DNA of 64,000 nucleotides from Bacteroidota bacterium (GCA_018970395.1 JAGWWM010000001.1:62001-126000); one strand, 5' to 3'. Numbered from the stretch's first letter, positions 52,953-62,040 are shown. Made by a program: numbers and translations. The notes: generated from the sequence alone by a model not told the origin.

Positions 52953-53556
52953 TATCGGTAAACGCTACAACCGGGAATGGATATTTCGGCATCTCTCCTT
53001 TACTTTTGAAGCGGGTAAACCCTGTGCAATCATCGGACATAACGGCTCCGGCAAGTCTACTCTTTTGCAACTGATTGCAGGTTCCTCTGCCTGCTCGGAA
53101 GGACAGATCGTTTTTTTGCAGGAAGGGAAGTCGTTCAAAAATGAAAATTATTACCAACTGGTTTCTTTATCGGCACCCTATCTTCAACTGCCGGATGAAA
53201 TGAATGTGTCTGAATTTTTTTCTTTCCATTTTCAGTTTAAACCGCTTTTAAAAGGAATCTCCGTAGACGCCATCATTTGCTTACTCGGCCTGCAGCATGC
53301 AAAGGAAAAACCTATGCGTTATTTCAGCAGCGGCATGTTGCAAAGAGTGAAGCTGGCACAGGCCATTTTTGCCGATACGTCGGTATTATTGCTGGATGAA
53401 CCTTGTACTAATCTCGATGAACAGGGCATTGCCTTGTATCATCAACTCATTCGTGATTACACTGCCGACAGAGTCGTCATTGTCAGCAGCAACGAGCAAC
53501 AGGAATATGCGTTTTGCACCTCTTTTCTGGCGATTGGGGCATATAAGAGTTTTTAA
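52933..53556 (+). CDS. Orphan ABC transporter ATP-binding protein
   Basis: This 207-residue ATPase has Walker A IIGHNGSGKSTLLQL near residues 33-47, a signature region MRYFSSGMLQRVKLAQAI near 133-150 (SSGM replacing SGGQ), and Walker B VLLLDEPCTNLDEQG near 154-168. It is shorter than LptB (about 240) and closer in style to CcmA-type ATPases. No permease gene is adjacent. A 20-base overlap with lpxA ties its expression to lipid A enzymes, which hints at an envelope export role without proving it. Confidence 0.85.
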   Translation: MKISLSDIGKRYNREWIFRHLSFTFEAGKPCAIIGHNGSGKSTLLQLIAGSSACSEGQIVFLQEGKSFKNENYYQLVSLSAPYLQLPDEMNVSEFFSFHFQFKPLLKGISVDAIICLLGLQHAKEKPMRYFSSGMLQRVKLAQAIFADTSVLLLDEPCTNLDEQGIALYHQLIRDYTADRVVIVSSNEQQEYAFCTSFLAIGAYKSF

Positions 53557-53578
53557 AGTTCATAAAGTCATGGTGTCG

Positions 53579-53593
53579 CCACGCGGAGCGTGG
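53579..53593. repeat. Short GC-rich hairpin
   Basis: CCACGC-GGA-GCGTGG lies 22 bp after the ABC ATPase stop codon without a following T run, so it is more like a dispersed palindrome than an intrinsic terminator. Confidence 0.6.
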
Positions 53594-53615
53594 GTTGTCG
53601 AGCCCTGCGAACTTT

Positions 53616-53655
53616 TAAACAAATCAACGAATCAACAAATCAACCCCCTTCCCCC
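53616..53655. repeat. Degenerate short tandem tract
   Basis: AACAAATCAACGAATCAACAAATCAACC: units of 7-8 bp complementary to the TTGATTTG type at 21585 and 23705. It fills the space between the two convergent genes and touches the alanine dehydrogenase stop codon. Confidence 0.78.
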
Positions 53656-54875
53656 TATCTCTTGCTCGCAATCAGCAAATTCAGGTCGTTGTATTTTAAA
53701 TCAAAACGCTGACTCAGATAAATGTTGGTCAATGCTCCTTTGTAGAGATAAATGCCATTGCGGATATTCAGTTTATGCCATAAGAGATTTTCCAGTCCGC
53801 CTTCATCTCCAATCTCAAGTAGTAGCGGCATCAATACATTGCTGATGGCTTGAGAAGCTGTTCGCGCAAAACCGCTCGGTATATTGGGTACGCCATAATG
53901 GATAACGCCGTATTTCATGAAGATGGGACTTTCATGACTCGTCACTTCACTGGTTTCAAAACATCCGCCCCGGTCGATGCTCACATCCACAATCACACTG
54001 CCCGGTCGCATGGCGGATACCATTTCTTCAGTAACAACGATTTGTGTTCTGCCTCCTCCGGTAGAGGAAAGCGCGCCGACTGCCACATCGCAGGTTTTCA
54101 ATTGCTTGGCGAGAATTTTAGGTTCAATGACTGATGTCCACATGCGCTGCCCAATGGCATTTTGCATGCGTTTTAAACGATAGATATTATTGTCGAATAC
54201 TTTTACGCTGGCACCCATCGCAAGGGCGGTACGCGCAGCATATTCGCCTACAATGCCTGCTCCGACGATAATGACTTTCGTAGGCGGAATGCCGCTGATG
54301 CCGCCGAGCAATACGCCTTTCCCATTGTTGAAACTGCTTAAATACTGACCTGCAATCAACATCACTGCACTGCCGGCAATTTCACTCATGCTGCGCACGA
54401 TGGGATTATGTCCGGAGTCGTCTTTCAGATTCTCGAAAGACAATGCGGTTACTTTTTTTTGCATCAGACTTTGCAGGATCTCCGATTTCATCACGGCAAT
54501 ATGAATAGGGGAGATGATGGTTTGTCCGGGTTTGATGTATTCAATTTCTACTTCACTTACGGGTGCCGATTTAATCAGCATATCCGATTGATAAACTTCT
54601 TCCCGATTATAAGCAATTTTCGCGCCTGCTTCACTGAAATCCTGATCGGAATAATGCGCTCCTTCCCCTGCATGATACTCCAGCACCACCCGATGCCCGT
54701 TGTTGGTCAGTACATTCACTGCTTCGGGCGTTAGGGCTACCCTGTTTTCCTGAAGATTTTGCTCATTGGGTAAACCAATCACCAACTGACCTGATTTTTT
54801 TTTGATATCTAAGGTCTCGGCTAAAGTTTCATAATTGAAAGCTGCGTTAACAATGGGTTTTTGAGACGAAGACAT
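53655..54875 (-). CDS. ald: Alanine dehydrogenase
   Basis: This 406-residue NAD-dependent enzyme interconverts L-alanine and pyruvate plus ammonia. The N-terminal domain holds ENRVALTPEAVNVLTNNGH near residues 42-60 with the substrate Arg, and SAPVSEVEI near 109; the NAD domain has VIIVGAGIVGEYAARTALAMG near 200-220 and VDVSIDRGGCFETS near 297-310. It is about 30 residues longer at the N-terminus than Bacillus Ald (MSSSQKPIVNAAFNYETLAE), a feature of the Bacteroidota group. The tsaE gene lies upstream on the same strand (42 bp). Confidence 0.93.
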   Translation of the reverse strand: MSSSQKPIVNAAFNYETLAETLDIKKKSGQLVIGLPNEQNLQENRVALTPEAVNVLTNNGHRVVLEYHAGEGAHYSDQDFSEAGAKIAYNREEVYQSDMLIKSAPVSEVEIEYIKPGQTIISPIHIAVMKSEILQSLMQKKVTALSFENLKDDSGHNPIVRSMSEIAGSAVMLIAGQYLSSFNNGKGVLLGGISGIPPTKVIIVGAGIVGEYAARTALAMGASVKVFDNNIYRLKRMQNAIGQRMWTSVIEPKILAKQLKTCDVAVGALSSTGGGRTQIVVTEEMVSAMRPGSVIVDVSIDRGGCFETSEVTSHESPIFMKYGVIHYGVPNIPSGFARTASQAISNVLMPLLLEIGDEGGLENLLWHKLNIRNGIYLYKGALTNIYLSQRFDLKYNDLNLLIASKR

Positions 54876-54917
54876 ATACTGCTGATTACATTTATAGAAA
54901 GCACAAAATACAACATT

Positions 54918-55361
54918 CTAAGCGCCTGAACTAACCTTCCAGCTTCTTTGTTGGGATGATATTACGCTGAGGGTAATCCAAACGGTATCCGGCGGCAATT
55001 CATTTCGAATGATATCCGGCCATTCAATCAGACAAATTCCATCCCCTTCCAGTAATTCACCCACACCCGCATTCATGGCTTCTTCCAATGAAGTCAAACG
55101 ATAGAGATCAAGGTGATAAATGTCTTGTCTAGCGGCACTCTGATAATGATTGATGAGGGAGAAGGTAGGACTGGAGACAGCATCGGTTACACCCAGCAAG
55201 TGACACAGCGCATGAATCCAGGTAGTTTTACCTACACCCATTGCTCCGCTGAAAGCAAACACTTTGCGTTTACCATACTGCTCCCAAAAAAAAGCAACTT
55301 CTTTATCGAGTTCGTTCAGATCAAAAACTCTTGCTGTCATGCTGTTGAAATATATGTACAA
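54918..55361 (-). CDS. tsaE: tRNA threonylcarbamoyladenosine biosynthesis protein TsaE
   Basis: This 147-residue P-loop ATPase supports the TsaB-TsaD complex that makes t6A37 in tRNAs. It has Walker A FSGAMGVGKTTWIHALCHLL near residues 37-56, the VSSPTFSLINHY motif near 62-73, and the HLDLYRL segment near 84-90 with EAMNAGVGELLE near 94-105. The ATG at 55361 starts with a short lead; an internal Met at residue 8 is possible. It is divergent from the copper ATPase gene, 63 bp away. Confidence 0.93.
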   Translation of the reverse strand: MYIYFNSMTARVFDLNELDKEVAFFWEQYGKRKVFAFSGAMGVGKTTWIHALCHLLGVTDAVSSPTFSLINHYQSAARQDIYHLDLYRLTSLEEAMNAGVGELLEGDGICLIEWPDIIRNELPPDTVWITLSVISSQQRSWKVSSGA

Positions 55362-55424
55362 AGATATTATGCATGCCTGTCTGTTGCGGCGCTCTGTTTC
55401 GTAAATTTGTAGAGAACCCTTTTA

Positions 55425-57575
55425 ATGGCAACCATGTCCGATAAAAAAGAAACCATCCACTGGAAAATAGAAGGTATGACTTGCGCCAACTGCGCGCTTA
55501 CCATATCCAATTACCTAAAAAAACAAGGGGCTGCGCAAATCCAGGTTAATCCGGTCAGCAATGAATTGATTTGTGAAATCTCCTCCGACGAGTCTTTTAA
55601 AACCCAACTTAAAAAAGGGATAGGTCAGCTGGGCTATAGAGTGCAGCAGGAATTGGATACAACACGCTCAATATCAGATAAAGAACCCATGAATCAATAC
55701 TTGATTTATCTGCTGTGCTGCGCGCCTTTCACCCTATTGTTGTTGCTGCACATGTTTCACGAATGGCTCAATATGCACTGGCTGATGAATCCTTACGTGC
55801 AATTGGGACTTAGTGTGCCGGTGTATTCAATAGGGATGTATTATTTCGGACGAAGCGCAGTGGTAAGTTTGCGTAATGGCATGCCTAACATGAATGTGCT
55901 GATCACTATCGGAGCTACGGCAGCTTTTTCTTATAGTCTCTATGGAACGCTCATTGGTCAGGGAGCCGAGTATTTGTTTTATGAAACGGCTGCAACGATT
56001 ATCACGCTCGTCTTCCTCGGTAATTATCTTGAAGATGCTTCTATTCAGCATACGCAAAGAGCATTGAAGAAACTGGCCAAATCACAAAAGGTAATGGCCA
56101 ATATGATTGCGTTTGATGACAAACATGAAGAACAAATTTTTCAGGTTGAAAATACTGCTTTGCGAGTCGGGGATCTACTGCTGATAAAAAGCGGTGAACA
56201 GGTGCCGGCAGATTGTAAAATACTTTGGGGCGACGCAACCGTAAATGAGGGAATCATTACCGGTGAGAGTTTACCCATTACTAAGAAACAAAAAGATACG
56301 TTGATTGGAGGAAGTCTTTTACAGGATGGTACAGTGAAAGCCCAGGTAACGGCAGCCGCGAAAGATTCAGCATTAGCCAATATCGTAAATCTGGTGAAGC
56401 AAGCACAGGGAGAAAAACCGCCTGTGCAGCAGATGGCTGATAAAATCAGTGCGGTTTTTGTTCCCGTTGTTTTAGGCATCGCACTCATCACTTTTCTTGC
56501 CAACTGGTTTGTGTTACATCAGTTTACGGAGGCATTGATGCGAAGTATTGCGGTATTGGTGATTGCCTGTCCTTGCGCTATGGGATTGGCTACGCCCGCA
56601 GCTATTGCGGTTGGTTTAGGCAGAGCTGCAAGAAATGGGGTGCTGTTTCGCAATGCTAAAAGTCTGGAATTGTTCAAAAACATTAAGCAGGCTGTCTTTG
56701 ATAAAACCGGCACATTAACCACGGGAAAATTTACACTGGCAGGTTTTCAAATTCAAGCTAATTCTTTGTCGGAAGCTGCCTTCAAATCGCTGGTCTATTC
56801 GTTGGAACGCTATTCCAATCATCCGATTGCAGTATGTATTGCAGGTGAATGGAAAACAAAAGAGGAGTATCGCTGGGCAGAGATTGAAGAGGTAAAGGGC
56901 TTGGGCATGCGTGCCAAAGATCAGGAAGGCAATGAATATATTGCCGGATCCTATGCGGCAGCGGCAGCATTCACAACTGATTCGAGTCATAATGTATATG
57001 TACTCAAAAATAATCAGCTGCTTGGTTGGGTAGATGTAAAAGATGAGTTGCGGGAAGAATCCTCTCACATCATTCAATATCTGAAAGCACGGGGAATCAA
57101 GACCGTCTTGCTGAGTGGCGACCGAAAAGAAAAATGCAGAGTGATTGCGGAACAGCTCGGAATAGATGAAGTAATGGCGGAGAAGCGACCGGAAGAAAAA
57201 TTAAAGATCATTGAGGAGTTGAATCAGGCAATGCCAACGGCGATGATTGGCGATGGCATTAATGATGCGCCCGCGCTCGCGCGGGCTACCATTGGTATCT
57301 CTTTGAGCGAAGCTTCTCAGATTGCAGTGCAGACTGCTGATGTAGTGCTGATGAATCATGGTTTGAAAAATCTTCCGCTTTCGCTTGGCTTGGGAAGACA
57401 TACCTACATCACCATCCGGCAAAATCTTTTCTGGGCATTTTTTTACAATATTATAGCAATTCCCATCGCAGCTTTTGGATTCCTTACGCCTACCTTTGGG
57501 GCTTTGGTAATGGGCATGAGCGATGTGGTGCTTGCCATCAATTCGGTCAGGCTCTTTGTAAAAAAAGTAACCTAA
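55425..57575 (+). CDS. copA: Copper-translocating P1B-type ATPase
   Basis: This 716-residue inner-membrane pump has one N-terminal HMA domain with the metal motif GMTCANCAL near residues 18-26, eight expected membrane helices, the actuator motif ITGESLP near 279, the CPC metal site ACPCAMGLATPAAIA near 384-398, the phosphorylation site DKTGTLTTGKF near 426-436 and the hinge MIGDGINDAPALARA near 607-621. CPC plus the C-terminal metal-site residues indicates Cu(I) export from the cytoplasm. No CueR-type or chaperone gene is adjacent. ATG 55425 gives MATMSDKKE; ATG 55434 is equally possible. Confidence 0.94.
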   Translation: MATMSDKKETIHWKIEGMTCANCALTISNYLKKQGAAQIQVNPVSNELICEISSDESFKTQLKKGIGQLGYRVQQELDTTRSISDKEPMNQYLIYLLCCAPFTLLLLLHMFHEWLNMHWLMNPYVQLGLSVPVYSIGMYYFGRSAVVSLRNGMPNMNVLITIGATAAFSYSLYGTLIGQGAEYLFYETAATIITLVFLGNYLEDASIQHTQRALKKLAKSQKVMANMIAFDDKHEEQIFQVENTALRVGDLLLIKSGEQVPADCKILWGDATVNEGIITGESLPITKKQKDTLIGGSLLQDGTVKAQVTAAAKDSALANIVNLVKQAQGEKPPVQQMADKISAVFVPVVLGIALITFLANWFVLHQFTEALMRSIAVLVIACPCAMGLATPAAIAVGLGRAARNGVLFRNAKSLELFKNIKQAVFDKTGTLTTGKFTLAGFQIQANSLSEAAFKSLVYSLERYSNHPIAVCIAGEWKTKEEYRWAEIEEVKGLGMRAKDQEGNEYIAGSYAAAAAFTTDSSHNVYVLKNNQLLGWVDVKDELREESSHIIQYLKARGIKTVLLSGDRKEKCRVIAEQLGIDEVMAEKRPEEKLKIIEELNQAMPTAMIGDGINDAPALARATIGISLSEASQIAVQTADVVLMNHGLKNLPLSLGLGRHTYITIRQNLFWAFFYNIIAIPIAAFGFLTPTFGALVMGMSDVVLAINSVRLFVKKVT

Positions 57576-57585
57576 TACACCCACC

Positions 57586-59508
57586 GTGAAAAATATTTTT
57601 TCCATCTTACAATCCTATTGGGGCTATGACAGTTTCCGCCCCATGCAGCAGGAAATTGTTGAGTCGGTACTCAATGGTAACGACACCCTTGCTTTGCTGC
57701 CAACAGGCGGTGGCAAAAGTCTTTGTTTTCAGGTGCCGGCTATGGCAATGGATGGGTTGTGCCTGGTGGTTTCTCCGCTCATTGCATTAATGAAAGATCA
57801 GGTGCAGGCCTTACGCAAAAGAAATATTACCGCTTTTGCGCTTACCGCTGAAATGAATAGAACTGAAGTGCGACAAGTGCTGGAAGCGGCCGCGGAAAGC
57901 AATTGTAAGTTCTTGTACGTTTCACCCGAAAGAATTCAAACCGCCTTATTTCAGGAATTCATTTATGCATTGGATATTCGTTTGATTGCGGTGGATGAGG
58001 CACATTGTATTTCACAGTGGGGTTATGATTTTCGTCCGCCTTATCTTAAAATCGCTTCCTTGCGCGAGTACCTCCCTGATGTACCCATCATCGCTGTAAC
58101 GGCTTCTGCTACGCCTGAGGTACAGCAGGATATTTGCGCTAAACTGGAACTGCTTCGACCTTATATCTTCAGAGGTTCTTTTCTTCGGCCCGCGCTTTCC
58201 TTTAGGGCGTTTTGTGTGCCTTCTAAAACAGGTAAACTGATTGATCTCTTACGTCCGCACCATGTATCGGCACTGGTGTATTGCAAAAGCAGAAAAAAAA
58301 CGGTGGAGATTGCGCAGATACTCAGCGCACAGGGCATTCGTGCCGATTTTTATCATGCCGGTTTAAGCGGGGAGGAAAGAAAACAAAAACAAGAAAGCTG
58401 GATGCGCAATGAAGTGCCGGTAATGGCTTGTACCAATGCATTTGGAATGGGTATTGACAAATCCGATGTACGAATGGTGATTCATTATGATATGCCCGAT
58501 TGTTTGGAAAATTATTATCAGGAAGCGGGACGAGCGGGAAGAGACGGACAGAAAGCTTATGCCATTTTACTCTATGAAGAAAAAGATATCACTGAATTAA
58601 ACCGAAGGGTGGAAGAGCGCTTTCCGGATATTGCTTTCATTCGTCATGTCTATCGTTGTCTGGCCAATTATTTTCAGCTTCCTGTCGGTGGTGAAGCAGA
58701 AGAATGGCGGTCGTTTGATTGGTCACTGTTCATTGAACGATTTGAGTTGCCGGCACAACCCACGCTCTATGCTTTTCAGCTACTGGAGCAAGAGGGATGG
58801 ATTCAATATGCAACACGAATGGTGTTGTCTTCCCGTTTGGTTTTTACTGCCGACAAGGAAACCCTTGAAAGATTTGAAACTACTCATCCAGAGCTGGAGC
58901 CGGTGATGAAAGCATTATTGCGCGGATACGGGGGCATTCTGGATGTATCGGTCAATATTTCAGAGTGGAATATTGCTAAGGCACTTGGCTGGAGTAAAGA
59001 GCTGGTGACGCAGGCGCTGCATCATTTGCACCAACTACAGTTGGTCAATTATCAACCGCATAGCGATGGTCCGCAGCTACGATTTCCTGAATCAAGACCT
59101 GTGTCGGATGAATGGCTGATACAACCCGCTCAATTATTATTTCGAAAGGAACAATTTGAAAAAAGGGCGGCTCAAATGATCAACTATGCGACCAATACAA
59201 CACAATGTCGCTCGGTCATAATGGGAAATTATTTCGGAGATGTAACGACAGAAAATTGCGGTATTTGTGATTATTGTGTTGGGCAAAAGAAAAAGCCATC
59301 TATAGATTATCGTTCTTTTCAGGATTTGCGTCAGTTGTTGAGGCAAGAAGCAGGTACAGCCGGACTCGATATCAAAAACTTTATACAAAGTTTGCCCGAA
59401 TCGGAAAGAGAAAACGTGATGGAGATCATCCGTCATCTCATGCAGGAAGAAGAAATTGTGATGAATGAGTTTGGCAGGTTATTTTTCAGGGCGTCTCCAC
59501 CAGCCTGA
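57586..59508 (+). CDS. ATP-dependent DNA helicase RecQ (short form)
   Basis: This 640-residue RecQ-family helicase has Walker A LPTGGGKSLCFQVPA near residues 38-52, the DEAH box IAVDEAHCISQWGYDFRPP near 135-153 with the aromatic-rich loop, motif VI QEAGRAGRDG near 317-326 and a zinc-binding Cys set (CRSVIMG, CGICDYC) near 543-565. It lacks the HRDC and C-terminal HTH region of the longer paralogue at 35308, so the two probably differ in substrate. The start is GTG 57586, ten bases after the copper ATPase stop codon. Its 3' end overlaps the convergent regulator gene by 23 bp. Confidence 0.93.
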   Translation: MKNIFSILQSYWGYDSFRPMQQEIVESVLNGNDTLALLPTGGGKSLCFQVPAMAMDGLCLVVSPLIALMKDQVQALRKRNITAFALTAEMNRTEVRQVLEAAAESNCKFLYVSPERIQTALFQEFIYALDIRLIAVDEAHCISQWGYDFRPPYLKIASLREYLPDVPIIAVTASATPEVQQDICAKLELLRPYIFRGSFLRPALSFRAFCVPSKTGKLIDLLRPHHVSALVYCKSRKKTVEIAQILSAQGIRADFYHAGLSGEERKQKQESWMRNEVPVMACTNAFGMGIDKSDVRMVIHYDMPDCLENYYQEAGRAGRDGQKAYAILLYEEKDITELNRRVEERFPDIAFIRHVYRCLANYFQLPVGGEAEEWRSFDWSLFIERFELPAQPTLYAFQLLEQEGWIQYATRMVLSSRLVFTADKETLERFETTHPELEPVMKALLRGYGGILDVSVNISEWNIAKALGWSKELVTQALHHLHQLQLVNYQPHSDGPQLRFPESRPVSDEWLIQPAQLLFRKEQFEKRAAQMINYATNTTQCRSVIMGNYFGDVTTENCGICDYCVGQKKKPSIDYRSFQDLRQLLRQEAGTAGLDIKNFIQSLPESERENVMEIIRHLMQEEEIVMNEFGRLFFRASPPA

Positions 59509-60184
59509 AGCCGTTGCCGTGAATATTTACGATCTCAATTTTTTTATCTTCTTTCAGATATTTTCTGAGTTTGGCGATATACACATCCATACTTCTTCCA
59601 TTGAAATAAGTATCGCTGCCCCAGATTTTTTTGAGTGCCGTTTCGCGGGGCAATAAATCATTTTTATAATCACAAAGCATACGCAATAAATCACTTTCCT
59701 TAGGAGAAAGGGTTTGTGTTTTGCCGGCTACGGTTAGCGCTCTTAGTTTGGGATTGAAGTGACAGGAACCGAAATCGTATTCTGTATTTTCCGTTTCGAT
59801 TTTGGTTTCTTCGTTTCTCTTGAGAAAGGCTTTTATTTTCATAAGCAACACTTCACTGTCGAAGGGTTTGGTGATATAATCATCGGCTCCTAATTTATAG
59901 CCGGTGAGGATATCATCTTTGATGGTTTTGGCACTGAGAAAAAACAAAGGCACATCCGGATCTACATCGCGGATTGCTTCTGCGAGCGCGAAGCCATCCA
60001 TATTTGGCATCATGATATCGAGCAGACAGATATCAAATTTCTCTCTCTGGAAGGCGGCAAGGCCGAGACGGCCGTCTCTTTCAAGAGTCACCTCATAATC
60101 ATTGATTTCGAGATAGTTTTTTAAAACACTGCCAAAATTGCTGTCATCTTCGACCAGTAGTATTTTGTTTTTTTGTGGTTCCAT
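59486..60184 (-). CDS. OmpR/PhoB-family response regulator
   Basis: This 232-residue regulator (RprY-like) has a receiver domain with the acidic pocket LLVEDDSNFG near residue 9, phospho-acceptor Asp in ICLLDIMMPNMDG near 52-64 and Lys in YITKPFDS near 103, then a winged-helix DNA-binding domain with LSPKESDLLRMLCDYKNDLL near 145-164 and SMDVYIAKLRKYLKED near 185-200. No histidine kinase gene is adjacent, so it is an orphan here. Its gene converges with recQ and overlaps its end by 23 bp; carB lies upstream on the same strand. Confidence 0.93.
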   Translation of the reverse strand: MEPQKNKILLVEDDSNFGSVLKNYLEINDYEVTLERDGRLGLAAFQREKFDICLLDIMMPNMDGFALAEAIRDVDPDVPLFFLSAKTIKDDILTGYKLGADDYITKPFDSEVLLMKIKAFLKRNEETKIETENTEYDFGSCHFNPKLRALTVAGKTQTLSPKESDLLRMLCDYKNDLLPRETALKKIWGSDTYFNGRSMDVYIAKLRKYLKEDKKIEIVNIHGNGFRLVETP

Positions 60185-60305
60185 AAGAGAAAGATTTTGA
60201 TGTTATGCAAACAAATAAAGTCAATTCTTTTTACAGCCGCAAATATCGGGCTATCAATAATTTGTTAAACTGTTTTTGAACTGATATAAATCAGGATCAG
60301 CTTCC

Positions 60306-61961
60306 TCACTCAAATGTACTATAGAAATAGGGCGTTTTTGCTTCAAATTCCGCACTGCAGGTATCCACCATTTTATATACGCGGCTAATGCCGAGTGCTT
60401 TCCTTTTTTCATACAGTTCGTCTTCTGTGCCGTCTTTCATGATTCGACAGATTTGTTCATCACCAAAGCCCATGCGTTTTGCCTGACGGAGTAAATCTTC
60501 AGGCAAGGATTTTATATCGTGATTTGCCAATTGCTTTTCGATCGTTACTATATCCTGTATTTGATAGATGAACCATCTATCAATTTTGGTAGCTTCCACA
60601 ATGGTTTTCACGCTCACGCCCGCCATCAAGGCATCTTTGATCCGGAAGATACGATCCCATTTGGGTGTTTTGATGTATTCAATGAGTTCTTCAGCATGCA
60701 TTAGGCTTTGTCCGTAGTATCCTAAGCCTACGGCATTATTTTCTAAACTCTGACAGGCTTTTTGTACGGCTTCGGCAAAACTTCTTCCAATCCCCATCAC
60801 TTCTCCTACACTTTTCATCTGCAATCCTAAGCGATCGTCCGCTCCTTTAAACTTATCGAAATTCCAACGGGGAATTTTGACGATCACATAATCCAGTGCC
60901 GGTTCAAAATACGCAGAAGTAGTTTGAGTGATTTGATTTTTTAATTCATCGAGCGTGTAACCAATAGCAAGTTTTGCGGCAATTTTCGCGATGGGGTAAC
61001 CGGTTGCTTTGCTCGCAAGCGCGGAAGAACGACTTACACGTGGATTGATTTCCACAGAAATGATTTCTTCCGTTTCGGGATTCAACGCAAACTGCACATT
61101 ACAGCCGCCGGCGAAATTGCCTAGGGAGCGCATCATCTTAATCGCCATATTGCGCATGTTCTGAAACGCAGTATCGCTCAGCGTCATTGCAGGTGCCACC
61201 GTGATGCTGTCTCCCGTATGTACACCCATTGGGTCAAAATTCTCAACTGTACAGATAATAACCACATTATCATTTTTATCCCGCAGCAATTCCAGTTCAA
61301 ATTCTTTCCAGCCAATCAATGCTTTTTCCACTAGCACTTCATGTATAGGACTGGCTTTTAATCCACGATCGAGGGCAGCATCCAGTTCATCTTTTGTATT
61401 GACAAATCCACCACCGGTACCACCGAGCGTGAAGGAGGGCCGAATTACTAAAGGCAGGCCAATCTGTTGTGCAAATTCTTTTCCTTCCAGTAATGAATTA
61501 GCCACTTTAGAAGGAGCAACCCCAACCCCGATCTGCAGCATTAGCTGACGAAATTTCTCGCGGTCCTCGGCAGTGTCAATTGCCTTCACATCCACCCCAA
61601 TCATCCGCACCCCATACTTCTCCCAGATGCCCAATTCATCTACTTCTTTACAAAGGTTCAATGCAGTTTGTCCACCCATGGTCGGCAGTACTGCATCAAT
61701 CTGTAAATCGGTATTTTGATTTTCTACTATGATTTGCTCAATACTTTCAACAGTAAGCGGCAACAGGTATACCTTATCAGCCATCATTGGATCGGTCATG
61801 ATGGTAGCCGGATTGCTGTTAATCAGAATCACTTTAGTGCCTTCTTCTCTTAAACTGCGTGCCGCCTGTGAACCGGAATAATCAAATTCGCAGGCCTGCC
61901 CAATAATAATCGGACCGCTGCCAACAATTAAAACAGTTTTAATCGAAGTATCTCTGGGCAT
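60306..61961 (-). CDS. carB: Carbamoyl-phosphate synthase large subunit, N-terminal half only
   Basis: This 551-residue protein covers the carboxy-phosphate (first ATP-grasp) half and oligomerisation domain of CarB: VLIVGSGPIIIGQACEFDYS near residues 10-29, SNPATIMTDP near 48-57, RPSFTLGGTGGGF near 173-185, VEINPRVSRSSALASKATG near 301-319 and the oligomerisation segment to KTPYFYSTFE at the C-terminus. Normal CarB goes on with a second ATP-grasp half beginning near VIVLGSGPNRIGQG; here a TGA stop follows directly, and no such sequence is found in any frame of the next 120 bp. Either the gene is naturally split, as in some archaea and Aquifex, or it is a truncated paralogue. It is not linked to carA or pyrB. 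Confidence 0.88.
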   Translation of the reverse strand: MPRDTSIKTVLIVGSGPIIIGQACEFDYSGSQAARSLREEGTKVILINSNPATIMTDPMMADKVYLLPLTVESIEQIIVENQNTDLQIDAVLPTMGGQTALNLCKEVDELGIWEKYGVRMIGVDVKAIDTAEDREKFRQLMLQIGVGVAPSKVANSLLEGKEFAQQIGLPLVIRPSFTLGGTGGGFVNTKDELDAALDRGLKASPIHEVLVEKALIGWKEFELELLRDKNDNVVIICTVENFDPMGVHTGDSITVAPAMTLSDTAFQNMRNMAIKMMRSLGNFAGGCNVQFALNPETEEIISVEINPRVSRSSALASKATGYPIAKIAAKLAIGYTLDELKNQITQTTSAYFEPALDYVIVKIPRWNFDKFKGADDRLGLQMKSVGEVMGIGRSFAEAVQKACQSLENNAVGLGYYGQSLMHAEELIEYIKTPKWDRIFRIKDALMAGVSVKTIVEATKIDRWFIYQIQDIVTIEKQLANHDIKSLPEDLLRQAKRMGFGDEQICRIMKDGTEDELYEKRKALGISRVYKMVDTCSAEFEAKTPYFYSTFE

Positions 61962-61990
61962 GATGGTAATTTGGCTGCAAAAATAAAGAA

Positions 61991-62030
61991 AGTTGACTGT
62001 TGTTGGTTGTGGGTTGCAGGTTATTCGATT
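61991..62030. repeat. Degenerate short tandem tract
   Basis: GTTGACTGTTGTTGGTTGTGGGTTGCAGGTT-like units of about 7 bp in the 79-bp gap between the divergent carB and M23 peptidase genes. Confidence 0.7.
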
Positions 62031-62040
62031 AATTTTACAG

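Noticed and set aside
60185-60305. carB considered as a frameshifted full-length gene
   Set aside because: The DNA after the stop codon has no CarB second-half motif in any frame, and the response regulator gene follows after 121 bp.
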